From contig NZ_AZCP01000005.1 in the NCBI RefSeq assembly GCF_001433855.1, positions 31,465 to 95,464 of the forward strand: a stretch of 64,000 bases of DNA, read 5' to 3'. The notes beneath the pieces are model-generated. The model saw only the letters and a program-made list of their open reading frames with translations, ran no database searches and was not told the origin of the DNA. The position numbers and the translations under genes were made by a program. Source of the stretch: Levilactobacillus brevis ATCC 14869 = DSM 20054. Its GTDB lineage: Bacteria; Bacillota; Bacilli; Lactobacillales; Lactobacillaceae. This document shows positions 26,745 through 35,763 of the stretch, piece after piece; the stretch's first letter is position 1; each line of letters starts with the position of its first letter.

Positions 26745-27740
26745 TTATTTACTTGGATCTTGCGGATCAGCTGGTTCACCAATCGTATAGTCATCACTGC
26801 TCATGGCTTCAACGTTACCCAGTAGGTAGCCATTCCCGACTTGAGAGAAGAAGTCGTGGTTGGCTGTGGATGTGGAGATCCCATTCATTACGACGGGGTC
26901 GACATCTTCTGCGGTATCTGGGAAGAGGGGATCTTGACCCAAGTTCATGAGGGCCTTATTCGCATTGTAGCGGATAAAGGTCAGAACTTTTTCCGTCCAA
27001 CCAATTTGATCGTAAAGTGTATGGGTGTATTTTTCTTCATTATCGTAAAGCTGATAAAGAAAATCATACATCCAGTCTTTCATTTGTTGTTGTTCAGCAT
27101 CTGTTAATTCTTTCATTCCCAATTGGAATTTATAACCGATGTAGGTGCCATGGACGGATTCGTCCCGGAGAATTAACTTGATGATTTCAGCCACGTTGTT
27201 TAGTTTGTTATGGCCGAGATAATACAGAGGTGTGAAAAAACCAGAATAGAACAAGAAGGTTTCCAAAAAGACACTTGAAATCTTCTTTTTAAGCGGGTGC
27301 TCGTCATCGTGATAGAGATCATAAATCCGTTTGGTCTTATTTTGCAAAAATTCTTCAGAGTCACTCCATTGGAAAATTTCGTCGATTTCATCTGGCGTGT
27401 TAAGGGTGGAAAAGATCGTTGAATAGCTTTTAGCATGAACGGATTCCATGAATTGAATGTTATTCAACACGGCAGTTTCATGAGGGGTCCGAATATCCCG
27501 TCGTAAGGCTGCCATACCGTCTTGGGACTGCAAGGTATCCAATAACGTGAGACCACCAAAGACATGGCCAACGACCCATTGGTGATCCGTATCTAGTGTG
27601 CGCCAATCATCTAAGTCGTTAGACACCGGAATTCGTGTATCTAGCCAAAACTGTTCTGTTAATTTTTCCCAAGTTGCTTTATCAATCTCGTCAGAAACTG
27701 CGTTCCAGTTAATGGCGTTGTAATTTTCAATTCGTGCCAT
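26745..27740 (-). CDS. nrdF: Class Ib ribonucleotide reductase beta subunit NrdF
   Basis: NrdF carries the dimetal site and tyrosyl radical of the oxygen-requiring reductase. The 331-residue product has the metal ligands in IQFMESVHAKSYSTIF (E-x2-H) and IKLILRDESVHGTYIGYKFQ (E-x2-H). It is the last gene of nrdH-nrdE-nrdF and starts 34 bases after nrdE; AAGGAG precedes its ATG. No nrdI, the flavodoxin that activates the Mn form, lies beside it in this window. Confidence 0.96.
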   Translation of the reverse strand: MARIENYNAINWNAVSDEIDKATWEKLTEQFWLDTRIPVSNDLDDWRTLDTDHQWVVGHVFGGLTLLDTLQSQDGMAALRRDIRTPHETAVLNNIQFMESVHAKSYSTIFSTLNTPDEIDEIFQWSDSEEFLQNKTKRIYDLYHDDEHPLKKKISSVFLETFLFYSGFFTPLYYLGHNKLNNVAEIIKLILRDESVHGTYIGYKFQLGMKELTDAEQQQMKDWMYDFLYQLYDNEEKYTHTLYDQIGWTEKVLTFIRYNANKALMNLGQDPLFPDTAEDVDPVVMNGISTSTANHDFFSQVGNGYLLGNVEAMSSDDYTIGEPADPQDPSK

Positions 27741-27774
27741 GGATGACCACTCCTTTTTACTCGTCTAATGGTGC

Positions 27775-29940
27775 TTAGATAACGCAGCTCTCACATTGGT
27801 TAGCGCCGACTTCACCGTTATTATCGGTAAAGGTCCGCACGTAATAGAGGGACTTAATGCCCTTGCGGAAAGCATAGTTGCGCAGAATGCTAAGGTCACG
27901 GGTTGTCATCTTATCAGTCCGACCATCTTTCCATTCGTAGAGACCGGCTGGAATGGTTGAACGCATGAACAGCGTCAAACTCATGCCTTGATCCACGTGC
28001 TTTTGCGCGGCCGCGTAAACATCAATTACTCGTCGCATATCGGTATCATAGGCTGATTTGTAATAAGGCATCGTGTCGTTGCTGAGATAAGGAGCTGGAT
28101 AATAGATTTTACCAATCTTCTTTTCCTGGCGTTCTTCGATCCGATTGATGATCGGGTGTAAGCTAGCCGTGGTGTCATTGATGTAAGAGATAGACCCATT
28201 TGGGGCAACGGCCATCCGGTTCTGATGGTACAGACCATCTTGCATAACGGCTGCCTTCAGTTCGGCCCAATCCTCTGGTGCGGGTAACCAAACGTTGGCA
28301 AATAATTCTTGAACCTTGGCTGACGTTGGCCGCCAATCAGTTTCTGTGTAGCGGTCAAAGTAATGACCATCAGCGTAAGCACTCTTGTCAAAGTTATGGA
28401 AGGTCTCGTGTCGTTCTTTAGCAATTTCGTTAGACGCTTTTAACGTCCAGTAGTTCAATAACATGAAGTAGACACTGGTAAAGGCGATACTGTCTTTAGA
28501 TCCATACATCATGTGATTTTTAGCAAAGTAACTGTGTAAGCCCATAGCGCCTAACCCGATGGTATGACCTAACTGATTACCCTTTTGAATAGAAGGGACG
28601 ACATCGATATCTGAATGGTCGGTGACATAGGTTAGGGCTCGTACCATGGTTTCCACGGAGTGACCGAAGTCAGGAGAAGACATCAAGTTAACGATATTGG
28701 TTGAGCCCAAGTTGCAGGAAATATCGGTCCCTAGCTTGACGTATTCTTGTTTATTGTTGACGGTTGACGGCGTTTGAACCTGCATGATTTCGGAACAGAG
28801 ATTGCTCATAACGATCCGACCATCAATTGGGTTTTCTCGGTTAGCCGTGTCAATGTTAACAATGTATGGGTAGCCAGACTCTTGTTGTAGCTTACCAATG
28901 TCGGTCTCAAGGTCACGCGCCTTCATCTTCTTTTTATGGATATCGGGATTGGCAACCAGATTGTCATATTCGGCCGTGATGTCCACGTATGAGAAGGGTT
29001 TCCCGTAAATGCGCTCAACGTCGTATGGGCTAAATAAGTACATATCAGCATCAGCCGCACAGAGTTCGTAGAATTTATCGGGAACGGTGATACCAAGGGA
29101 TAACGTTTTTAAGCGAATTTTTTCGTCGGCGTTTTCTTTCTTCGCACTCAAAAAGGCCACAATATCTGGATGGAAGACGCTTAAGTAGACGACGCCAGCG
29201 CCTTGCCGTTGACCTAATTGATTGGAGTAAGAGAAGCTGTCTTCTAGTAACTTCATTACTGGAACCACACCAGAGGCGGCGCCTTCAATGTGTTTGATGG
29301 GATCGCCGGCGCCACGTAAGTTGGACAGGCTAATCCCAACACCACCACCGATTCTGGATAGTTGTAGAGCGGAGTTGATGGTCCGCCCAATGGTGTTCAT
29401 ATCATCGGTTGACTGAATCAAGAAACAAGAGACCAACTCACCCCGGCGAGACCGGCCGGCATTTAAAAAGCTGGGTGTTGCTGGTTGATAACGTTGATGG
29501 ATGATTTCATCAGCTAAATCATGGGCTAACCGTTGATCACCGCCACCAAAATCTAAGGCGTTCATTGCTACGCGGTCAATGAAATTTTCTAGATAAAATT
29601 CATTATCGTCCGTCTTTAGGGCGTATTGGGCGTAAAATTTGTAAGCAGCCATGAAGGACTTAAAGTGGAAATCCTGGGCCTTGAGGTAATCATATAAGTC
29701 TTCAATAAAGCTGAAAGGATAAGCCGTTACGACGGCTTCTTCGATGTAGTTTTCGGCAATGAGAAAGTCAAAACGTTCCTTGAGGGAAGCAAAAGTTTTC
29801 GTATTGGGGATCACGTTTTCCTTCAAGAAGGCTTGGAGCGCTTCTTGATCCTTGTTTAGCGGAATCTGACCATCTACCGGGATGTTGATTTCATTATTCA
29901 GGTCATAGTAAGTGACATCGGGTAAGTGCTTTAAACTCAT
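27775..29940 (-). CDS. nrdE: Class Ib ribonucleotide reductase alpha subunit NrdE
   Basis: NrdE reduces ribonucleoside diphosphates to deoxyribonucleotides. The 721-residue product has the active-site cysteines in VSCFLIQSTDDMNTIGRT and DISCNLGSTNIVNLM, the radical-site NLCSEIMQVQTPS, and the C-terminal redox pair CESC in the last residues (QCESCVI), which NrdH re-reduces. There is no N-terminal ATP-cone, as expected for class Ib. It lies between nrdH and nrdF on the minus strand. Confidence 0.96.
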   Translation of the reverse strand: MSLKHLPDVTYYDLNNEINIPVDGQIPLNKDQEALQAFLKENVIPNTKTFASLKERFDFLIAENYIEEAVVTAYPFSFIEDLYDYLKAQDFHFKSFMAAYKFYAQYALKTDDNEFYLENFIDRVAMNALDFGGGDQRLAHDLADEIIHQRYQPATPSFLNAGRSRRGELVSCFLIQSTDDMNTIGRTINSALQLSRIGGGVGISLSNLRGAGDPIKHIEGAASGVVPVMKLLEDSFSYSNQLGQRQGAGVVYLSVFHPDIVAFLSAKKENADEKIRLKTLSLGITVPDKFYELCAADADMYLFSPYDVERIYGKPFSYVDITAEYDNLVANPDIHKKKMKARDLETDIGKLQQESGYPYIVNIDTANRENPIDGRIVMSNLCSEIMQVQTPSTVNNKQEYVKLGTDISCNLGSTNIVNLMSSPDFGHSVETMVRALTYVTDHSDIDVVPSIQKGNQLGHTIGLGAMGLHSYFAKNHMMYGSKDSIAFTSVYFMLLNYWTLKASNEIAKERHETFHNFDKSAYADGHYFDRYTETDWRPTSAKVQELFANVWLPAPEDWAELKAAVMQDGLYHQNRMAVAPNGSISYINDTTASLHPIINRIEERQEKKIGKIYYPAPYLSNDTMPYYKSAYDTDMRRVIDVYAAAQKHVDQGMSLTLFMRSTIPAGLYEWKDGRTDKMTTRDLSILRNYAFRKGIKSLYYVRTFTDNNGEVGANQCESCVI

Positions 29941-30048
29941 ACAATCAACTCTTCCTTCTCTTAAAAATAGCGGTAAAAATCAAATAAAAATGACGCCACC
30001 GTGAACAAACACGACGTCGCCAAGACGGGTTTGTGCCGAGCTAATGTG

Positions 30049-30276
30049 TTAGCCCGCGATTTGCGTTAACTGGTCTGGGCGAAACCCATAAAAAGCTGGT
30101 ACACCAGGTGCTTCGACCACTGGGACAGCTTGGAACCCTTTGTCTTTCAAATAAGAAACGTATTCGGGATGTTGATTAATATTCCGTTCTTCAAACTCCA
30201 CATTGTGTTCGCTAAGGAAACGCTTTGTCATCTTACATTGCATACAATTGTTCTTTGAGTAAATTGTTACTTTCAT
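30049..30276 (-). CDS. nrdH: NrdH-redoxin
   Basis: NrdH is the glutaredoxin-like, thioredoxin-reductase-dependent electron donor of NrdEF. The 75-residue product begins MKVTIYSKNNCMQCKMTKRFL; the redox motif is CMQC, one residue from the usual CVQC. The C-terminal GFRPDQLTQIAG fits the family. I use the ATG at 30276, 12 bases after AGAGG; the ATG four codons upstream abuts that site. It leads the nrdHEF operon behind the NrdR-like boxes at 30354-30403. Confidence 0.93.
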   Translation of the reverse strand: MKVTIYSKNNCMQCKMTKRFLSEHNVEFEERNINQHPEYVSYLKDKGFQAVPVVEAPGVPAFYGFRPDQLTQIAG

Positions 30277-30317
30277 GGTGAGCCACATCCTCTAAAAATT
30301 CATTTATTAATGAGTTC

Positions 30318-30345
30318 AGTGTACACCAGATATCAAAAAATTCAA
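30318..30345 (-). promoter_or_regulatory. Promoter of nrdHEF
   Basis: On the minus strand TTGAAT (30345-30340), a 16-base spacer and TACACT (30323-30318) lie about 45 bases upstream of nrdH. The -35 is nine bases downstream of the NrdR-like repeat. Confidence 0.6.
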
Positions 30346-30353
30346 TCAAAAAA

Positions 30354-30403
30354 GACACCATATTTGGTAGTTGAAACATACAATAACTACCAAATATGGT
30401 GTC
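30354..30403. promoter_or_regulatory. Pair of NrdR-like boxes forming a 19-base inverted repeat
   Basis: Two perfect 19-base arms (30354-30372 and 30385-30403) are separated by 12 bases. Each arm contains ACACCATATTTGGTAG or its complement, matching the NrdR-box consensus ACACWATATMTWGTGT at 11 of 16 positions. The box centres are 32 bases apart, the three-helical-turn spacing typical of NrdR. It lies just upstream of the nrdHEF promoter. A minus-strand T-run next to it means it could also act as a terminator. Confidence 0.7.
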
Positions 30404-30479
30404 TGAACGACTAATCTTTTTTTATTGGCCTCTGCGCACTAACTACGGTAAAATAAAGAGTAAAAGGTGGCGGAGAAAT

Positions 30480-31091
30480 TTGACTAATCACTATTATACA
30501 CAAAATCCAGATGTTTTACACGAAGAACAGCATTGGCCGTTTACCCTCTTAGGTAACGAATTGTTGTTTACCACCGACAACGGGGTGTTTTCTAAAAATC
30601 GGGTGGATTATGGGTCACGGGTTTTATTAGCGGCATTTAACGCGGCCAAAACACCAGTAGGGCCGTGGTTGGACTTGGGGACCGGGTATGGTCCAATCGG
30701 CTTGGCGTTAGCAAAGCGATGGCCAGATCGGCAGGTTACAATGGTGGATGTTAATGAATTGGCATTAGAGCTGGCCCGAAAAAACGCAACTGCGAATCAG
30801 ATTGAAAACGTTGAAATTAAGACCTCAGATATTTATGACCAAGTCACACAACGTTATGCGGCTATCTTAACGAACCCACCGGTCCGGGCGGGTAAGCAAG
30901 TGGTAACGGCTATGCTAACCGGGGCTGCCGATCATCTGCTACCCGGTGGGACTTTGACGGTGGTCTTGCAGAAGAAGCAAGGGGCGCCATCGGCGGAAAA
31001 GACCATGCAAGCCACTTTTGGCAATTGTACCATTATCAAAAAAGACAAGGGTTACTACATCTTGGAAAGTACGAAGGACGCGTTAGCTTAG
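30480..31091 (+). CDS. Class I SAM-dependent methyltransferase (RsmC/YbxB-like)
   Basis: This 203-residue protein has the SAM-binding motif I WLDLGTGYGPIGLALAKRWP, motif II VTMVDVNELALELARKNA, and the catalytic motif IV NPPVRAGK, as in YbxB of Bacillus and in RsmC, which methylates a guanine of 16S rRNA. It starts TNHYYTQNPDVLHEEQ from a TTG at 30480 behind CGGAG. An ATG at 30396 in frame would overlap the NrdR-like repeat and has no ribosome binding site. It is followed 17 bases later by tadA. The rRNA target is inferred. Confidence 0.87.
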   Translation: MTNHYYTQNPDVLHEEQHWPFTLLGNELLFTTDNGVFSKNRVDYGSRVLLAAFNAAKTPVGPWLDLGTGYGPIGLALAKRWPDRQVTMVDVNELALELARKNATANQIENVEIKTSDIYDQVTQRYAAILTNPPVRAGKQVVTAMLTGAADHLLPGGTLTVVLQKKQGAPSAEKTMQATFGNCTIIKKDKGYYILESTKDALA

Positions 31092-31107
31092 AAAGAAGGA
31101 TACCTGA

Positions 31108-31659
31108 GTGCGGGAACAAACTTATACGGCGCAGCAGCGTCACTACATGGAAGAAGCACTCTTTGAAGCTGAGCAGGCCGCAGTGATTGGAGAAGTGCCA
31201 ATTGGGGCGGTTATTGTCCATAACGGTCAGATCATTGGGCGCGGTCATAATCTGCGCGAGCACGGGCATGATGCAACGTTACATGCTGAGATTCGGGCAA
31301 TTGAAGAAGCATGTGCGACGTTGCAGAGCTGGCGTTTGAACGATTGTCAGCTATACGTTACGATTGAGCCTTGTTTGATGTGTAGTGGGGCCATCATTAA
31401 TGCGCGGATACCCGAAGTTTTTTATGGCGCTCGTGATCCTAAGGCCGGCGCCGTTGATAGTCTGTATGCTACGCTGACAGACTCACGATTGAATCATACC
31501 GTGGCGGTTCATGAGGGACTGTTAGCTAAAGATGCTGGTGAGCGAATGGTGGCGTTCTTTAAAGCAGCCCGTCGCCGACAAAAGGCGGCTAAGAAGGCTA
31601 GAAAAGCCACCCAAGTTAACGCTACTGATAAGCTGCTAGACAGCACTAAGAAATCATGA
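31108..31659 (+). CDS. tadA: tRNA-specific adenosine deaminase
   Basis: TadA deaminates A34 of tRNA-Arg(ACG) to inosine. The 183-residue product has the zinc-deaminase motifs HAE (TLHAEIRAIEEAC, with the catalytic Glu) and PCLMC (EPCLMCSGAIINARI). A basic C-terminal extension (RRRQKAAKKARKATQ) may help bind tRNA. The GTG start has AGAAGGA about eight bases upstream. It sits directly before the SRP RNA gene, the usual Firmicute order tadA-ffs-dnaX-ebfC-recR. Confidence 0.95.
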   Translation: MREQTYTAQQRHYMEEALFEAEQAAVIGEVPIGAVIVHNGQIIGRGHNLREHGHDATLHAEIRAIEEACATLQSWRLNDCQLYVTIEPCLMCSGAIINARIPEVFYGARDPKAGAVDSLYATLTDSRLNHTVAVHEGLLAKDAGERMVAFFKAARRRQKAAKKARKATQVNATDKLLDSTKKS

Positions 31660-31665
31660 TATAGT
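31657..31665 (+). promoter_or_regulatory. Extended -10 promoter of the SRP RNA gene
   Basis: TG-A-TATAGT overlaps the tadA stop codon, seven bases before the likely RNA start. Confidence 0.6.
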
Positions 31666-31671
31666 AGTACT

Positions 31672-31779
31672 TGCCGTTAAGGCCTTGGAGCAAGGGTGGG
31701 CTTACGAATCGTGTCAGGTCCGGAAGGAAGCAGCACTAAGTTTGTTTCGCTTTGTGCTTCAAGTTTATGAGCTAATTCC
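31672..31779 (+). ncRNA. ffs: Signal recognition particle RNA (small bacterial type)
   Basis: The core GTGTCAGGTCCGGAAGGAAG, with CAGCAC after it, is the invariant helix 8 of SRP RNA, where Ffh binds. The flanking segments pair into a rod. About 105 nucleotides fit the short 4.5S-like type of Lactobacillales rather than the 270-nucleotide Bacillus scRNA. The ends are estimated from the promoter and terminator. Confidence 0.92.
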
Positions 31780-31808
31780 AACTCCTAGTCATTGACTGGG
31801 AGTTTTTT
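31780..31808 (+). terminator. Terminator of the SRP RNA gene
   Basis: A near-perfect 12-base stem (31780-31791 with 31793-31804, one G-U) is followed by a T-run. The tip must open to form a loop. Confidence 0.9.
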
Positions 31809-31858
31809 CATGTCTAAAATTATCGGATTAATTTCTACTAAATTCTGATGACTGAGTC

Positions 31859-31888
31859 GTGACAGCGACCGACTAAAAAGGCTATAAT
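31859..31888 (+). promoter_or_regulatory. Promoter of dnaX
   Basis: GTGACA (31859-31864), an 18-base spacer and TATAAT (31883-31888) lie 48 bases before the dnaX start. Confidence 0.65.
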
Positions 31889-31935
31889 TGAACAGTAATT
31901 TTTAATCAGTAATTAATGAGAAGGGGACGACTGGC

Positions 31936-33666
31936 ATGGCTTATCAAGCACTTTACCGGGTGTGGCGCCCGCAACAGTTTAAAGATATGATCGGGCAAGA
32001 AGTGGTCACACGTACGCTAAAAAATGCCATTACCACTAAACAAATTAGTCATGCCTACCTGTTTGCCGGCCCTCGAGGAACGGGGAAAACGTCGGCAGCG
32101 AAGATTTTTGCTAAGGCGATTAACTGTCATCATCAAACGGATGGTGAGCCGTGTAATGAATGTGACACCTGTCAGGCGATTACCAATGGCACCCTGAATG
32201 ATGTGATTGAAATCGATGCGGCTTCCAATAATGGGGTCGAAGAAATTCGTGATATTCGCGATAAGGTTAAATACGCGCCAACCGTTGCGGATTATAAAGT
32301 CTATATCATCGATGAAGTGCATATGTTGTCAACTGGGGCGTTCAATGCACTGTTGAAAACGTTGGAAGAGCCACCGGCCAATGTGATCTTTATTTTAGCC
32401 ACGACGGAACCGCATAAGATTCCCGCAACCATTATTTCGCGAACCCAACGCTTTGATTTTAAACGGATTGCGGCCAGCGATAGTTATAGTCGGATGACTT
32501 ACATCTTGGATCAAAAGGGTGTGACGTACGATGAACAGGCGCTTAAGGTCATTGCTAAGGCGGCCGAAGGGGGCATGCGGGATGCGTTGAGCATTTTGGA
32601 TCAAGCCCTGTCGTTTGGTGATAATGAGATCACTTTGGATAATGCCTTGCTGGTGACGGGAAGTGTGACCCATGAATTGCTGGCGACTTACATGCAACAG
32701 GTCGTGGCGGGTGACACGAAAGCGGCCTTGGCGACTTTACAATCGGTCTTAGAGGCGGGCAAGGATGCAGAGCGCTTCAGCGAAGACGTGATTGGTTACG
32801 CGCGGGATCTGTTGCTGTATCAACAAGCGCCCCAGATGGTGGAAGAAGCTGAGATGGGGAGTGTCAGTGAAGATTTCCAGACATTGGCTCAGCAAACACC
32901 GGCTTCTGCGATGTATGCCATGATTAATGAATTGAATGCGATTCAACAACAGATGCGCTACACGACCCATCCGGATGTGTATTTGGAAATCTTGACTATC
33001 AAGTTGGCTGAAATTGGTCGACAAAAGACTGCGTCAACGACAGCACCAACTGGAACAGTGCCGGCACCGGAGCAGCCAGCCGCTAACGCTAGCGAACTGG
33101 CCAGCTTGCAACGTGAGGTTGAACAATTACGGACGACGGTTAAGCATCTGGAGCAGGCACCGACAACACCTAAGGCTGCGACAAAACCACGAATAACGAA
33201 GCAGGCTCCGGTTAAAGAGGTCAATTTAGCGAAGATTTATCCAGTTTTGGGGGCGGCTACCCGGGATAAGCTGAATCAATTACAAGAGGTTTGGCCGGAC
33301 ATTCTAAATAGTCTATCGACTTCGCAACGGGCAGTGATGAAGGTTTCTCAACCGGTTGCGGCAGCGGATTCAGGTGTCATTGTGGCGTTTGATTATTCTT
33401 TCTTATACCAGCGAGCGACGTCAGATCAAGAACTGACAGACGCACTAGAAAATGGGATGGATCGGATGATTGGGACCGCTTTGCCCGTGGTGTTCGTTCC
33501 GAAAGAAGAATGGCCGACGATTCGGAAGAATTATTTGACGGCGCATAAGGATGAGTTGCAAAATACGAATAATGAACCGGCTGAAAGTCAGGCACCTCAG
33601 TCTAATCCGGTTGTGGCAAAAGCAGAAGAATTGTTTGGTAGCGTCGTTGACGTGAAAGCAGATTAA
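31936..33666 (+). CDS. dnaX: DNA polymerase III subunits gamma/tau
   Basis: DnaX is the clamp-loader ATPase that opens the beta clamp and couples the replisome. The 576-residue product has Walker A GPRGTGKTSAAK near residue 45, the four-cysteine zinc module (C-x8-C-x2-C-x2-C: NCHHQTDGEPCNECDTCQAI), DEVHMLS (Walker B) and sensor 1 TTEPHKIPATIISRTQRF. The Ala/Thr/Pro-rich linker (about 365-430) leads to the C-terminal tau domain. I see no strong slippery sequence for a short gamma form. It is followed by ebfC and recR in the standard order. Confidence 0.96.
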   Translation: MAYQALYRVWRPQQFKDMIGQEVVTRTLKNAITTKQISHAYLFAGPRGTGKTSAAKIFAKAINCHHQTDGEPCNECDTCQAITNGTLNDVIEIDAASNNGVEEIRDIRDKVKYAPTVADYKVYIIDEVHMLSTGAFNALLKTLEEPPANVIFILATTEPHKIPATIISRTQRFDFKRIAASDSYSRMTYILDQKGVTYDEQALKVIAKAAEGGMRDALSILDQALSFGDNEITLDNALLVTGSVTHELLATYMQQVVAGDTKAALATLQSVLEAGKDAERFSEDVIGYARDLLLYQQAPQMVEEAEMGSVSEDFQTLAQQTPASAMYAMINELNAIQQQMRYTTHPDVYLEILTIKLAEIGRQKTASTTAPTGTVPAPEQPAANASELASLQREVEQLRTTVKHLEQAPTTPKAATKPRITKQAPVKEVNLAKIYPVLGAATRDKLNQLQEVWPDILNSLSTSQRAVMKVSQPVAAADSGVIVAFDYSFLYQRATSDQELTDALENGMDRMIGTALPVVFVPKEEWPTIRKNYLTAHKDELQNTNNEPAESQAPQSNPVVAKAEELFGSVVDVKAD

Positions 33667-33684
33667 TAAATGAAAGGATGATTA

Positions 33685-34005
33685 ATGATGCGGAACATGG
33701 GAAATATGGGGAATATGATGAAACAAATGCGTCAAATGCAAAAGAAAATGGAAGAGGATCAAGCCAATTTAAATGCGCAGTCCTTTACCGGCGTATCACC
33801 AGATAGTTTGGTGCAAGCAACCTTTACGGGCGAACGAAAAATGACGGATTTAACGATCAAGCCAGAAGCAATTGATCCTGATGATCCTGACATGTTGGCC
33901 GATTTAGTTTTAGCGGCCGTTAATGATGCATTGGGTCAAGTTGACGATGCGACAAAACAATCGCTAGGGAAGTACACACAAGGGATGAATATTCCAGGAA
34001 TGTAA
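33685..34005 (+). CDS. ebfC: YbaB/EbfC family nucleoid-associated protein
   Basis: EbfC proteins are small dimeric DNA-binding proteins encoded between dnaX and recR. The 106-residue product has a Met/Gln/Asn-rich N-terminal helix ([24 protein letters not shown]) and the family core [41 protein letters not shown]. Two ATGs are adjacent (33685 and 33688); AAAGGA serves either. It lies 18 bases after dnaX and 21 before recR. Confidence 0.93.
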   Translation: MMRNMGNMGNMMKQMRQMQKKMEEDQANLNAQSFTGVSPDSLVQATFTGERKMTDLTIKPEAIDPDDPDMLADLVLAAVNDALGQVDDATKQSLGKYTQGMNIPGM

Positions 34006-34026
34006 GCAAGAAAGGACGTTTGCGGC

Positions 34027-34626
34027 ATGCAGTATCCAGAACCCATTGCCCAGTTGATTGATGGGTACATGAAATTGCCAGGAATTGGACAGAAGTCGGC
34101 GACACGTTTGGCTTTCTTTACGATTGATATGGCTGAAGACGATGTGACGGCTTTTTCTAAGGCGTTGATTGCCGCCAAACGGGATCTTCATTTTTGCTCA
34201 ATCTGTGGCAACATCACGGAGGGTGATCCGTGTTCAATTTGTGCAGATAAGACGCGCGACCAAACCCATGTACTGGTGGTTGAACAACCTAAAGACATCA
34301 TGGTTATGGAAAAGATGAAAGAATATCATGGCTTATACCATGTTTTACATGGGGTCATGTCGCCGATTGAAGGCAAGGGCCCTGAGGATTTGAATATTGC
34401 GAGCCTGATTAATCGACTCCAACAAAACCCTAATATTAAAGAAGTCATTATTGCGACGAACGCGACACCAGAAGGGGAAGCAACGGCAATGTACTTGTCC
34501 CGGTTGATTAAGCCGGCGGGTATCAAAGTGACGCGCTTAGCCCATGGCTTGTCAGTCGGCAGCGATATTGAATACGCCGATGAAATGACCTTATTTAAGG
34601 CCGTTGAAGGGCGGACAGAGATGTAG
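34027..34626 (+). CDS. recR: Recombination mediator RecR
   Basis: RecR with RecO/RecF loads RecA at gaps. The 199-residue product has the N-terminal HhH ([16 protein letters not shown]), the four-cysteine zinc finger ([16 protein letters not shown]), the Toprim domain ([32 protein letters not shown]) and the C-terminal LPTG-like Walker-B-related region ([16 protein letters not shown]). AAAGGACG precedes the ATG. It is translationally close to ebfC and yaaL. Confidence 0.97.
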   Translation: MQYPEPIAQLIDGYMKLPGIGQKSATRLAFFTIDMAEDDVTAFSKALIAAKRDLHFCSICGNITEGDPCSICADKTRDQTHVLVVEQPKDIMVMEKMKEYHGLYHVLHGVMSPIEGKGPEDLNIASLINRLQQNPNIKEVIIATNATPEGEATAMYLSRLIKPAGIKVTRLAHGLSVGSDIEYADEMTLFKAVEGRTEM

Positions 34627-34643
34627 GTCAGGAGGCTAGGCAA

Positions 34644-34895
34644 ATGTTTGGTAGAAAAAAACGACAGTTACCCCGTTTAAAGGCAGCATATGATGACCAG
34701 CTGTTGACGGCTATCGATCGCGCTAAAGATCGTTGGGACCACGCGAAGCAAACAGAAGAAGCCATTGCGGACGCGGATAATCAGGTAACCGCTAATACAG
34801 CTTTGACCCGGCAAACGTATCTCTTTTTATATCGAGAAGCCCGTCGGCGTCAGGTTAAAGGACGGCATATTTCGGCGGCTGTTTTTCGAGATTAA
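34644..34895 (+). CDS. yaaL: YaaL family protein (DUF2508)
   Basis: This basic, helical 83-residue protein begins MFGRKKRQLPRLKAAYD and shows the DUF2508 pattern (AIDRAKDRWDHAKQTEEAI ... YLFLYREARRRQVKGRHISAAVF). The family is always found just after recR in Bacilli, and its role is unknown. AGGAGG precedes the ATG. A terminator follows at 34906, so it ends the dnaX operon. Confidence 0.88.
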   Translation: MFGRKKRQLPRLKAAYDDQLLTAIDRAKDRWDHAKQTEEAIADADNQVTANTALTRQTYLFLYREARRRQVKGRHISAAVFRD

Positions 34896-34905
34896 TTGGT
34901 ATTGA

Positions 34906-34936
34906 GGCTTGAGAGGATTATTCTCAAGCCTTTTTT
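34906..34936 (+). terminator. Intrinsic terminator of the dnaX operon
   Basis: A nine-base stem (34906-34914 with 34922-34930) is followed by six Ts. Confidence 0.92.
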
Positions 34937-35031
34937 GCGTGTCAGTAACTGATGGTGCTAGTTAGGTTCCAGTAAGCAAATTTCGGTTAAGTTATCCTCA
35001 GCGGATTCTCTGAGAAATCCGGCAATGCAAA

Positions 35032-35060
35032 TAGACATCATTTCTGAATTCAAGTACAAT
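35032..35060 (+). promoter_or_regulatory. Promoter of the tmk operon
   Basis: TAGACA (35032-35037), a 17-base spacer and TACAAT (35055-35060) lie 33 bases before the tmk start. Confidence 0.65.
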
Positions 35061-35092
35061 ATACCTATCAATAAAAAATGGGGTCGAGTCGA

Positions 35093-35737
35093 TTGTCAGG
35101 AACATTTATTAGTTTTGAAGGTCCAGATGGTGCTGGTAAAACCAGTGCATTACAAGCTATTACCACGCAAATCAAACCGGTATTAGGCGATCAACTGGTG
35201 ATTACCAGAGAACCGGGTGGCAATCCGATTTCTGAAAGTATCCGGGCCATTATTTTGGATCGTGCCAATACGGCAATGGATTATCGAACAGAGGCGCTAT
35301 TGTATGCGGCAGCCCGGCGGCAGCATTTGGCGCAGACCATTTTACCAGCCTTGGCTGCGGATAAGTTGGTGCTGTGTGATCGGTATGTCGACAGCTCAGT
35401 CGCCTATCAGGGTGCTGGTCGACAAATCGGTGAGGACGCTGTTGCTCAAATGAATACTTTTGCAACAGATGGACTGCTGCCCGCCTTGACGGTGTATTTT
35501 GATGTTCCTGCCGAAATTGGGTTACGCCGGATTCAAGCTCACCGTGATCCCCAAAAGGTCGATCGCTTAGATGTTGAACAGGCGGCCTTCCATGACCGTG
35601 TGCGGGCTGCCTATTTACGGTTACAGGCCGCGCATCCCGACCGTATCAAGCTAATTGATGCCACGCAGAATCGTGAAACGGTTGTGACCACGGCATTAAC
35701 CTTGATTAAGCAGGCAGCACAAAATTATTTTGACTAA
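35093..35737 (+). CDS. tmk: Thymidylate kinase
   Basis: Tmk phosphorylates dTMP to dTDP. The 214-residue product begins SGTFISFEGPDGAGKTS with the P-loop, and has the DR(Y/F) motif CDRYVDSSVAYQGAGR and the TREPGGNPISE segment. The TTG at 35093 gives the family-typical N-terminus and has GGGG nine bases upstream. An ATG at 35078 has no ribosome binding site. It opens the operon tmk-darA-holB-yabA-rsmI, the Bacillus order. Confidence 0.95.
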   Translation: MSGTFISFEGPDGAGKTSALQAITTQIKPVLGDQLVITREPGGNPISESIRAIILDRANTAMDYRTEALLYAAARRQHLAQTILPALAADKLVLCDRYVDSSVAYQGAGRQIGEDAVAQMNTFATDGLLPALTVYFDVPAEIGLRRIQAHRDPQKVDRLDVEQAAFHDRVRAAYLRLQAAHPDRIKLIDATQNRETVVTTALTLIKQAAQNYFD

Positions 35738-35763
35738 GTAGCGGTATGAGGGAGGAAACGAGT

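Noticed and set aside
31936..33666. Programmed -1 frameshift in dnaX to make a short gamma subunit
   Set aside because: I found no A-AAA-AAG type slippery run with a following stem in the linker region; the single frame appears continuous.
34990..35025. Short CTCAG/CTGAG and CGGATT/AATCCG repeats before tmk
   Set aside because: The arms are short and imperfect and lie upstream of the promoter; chance is likely.
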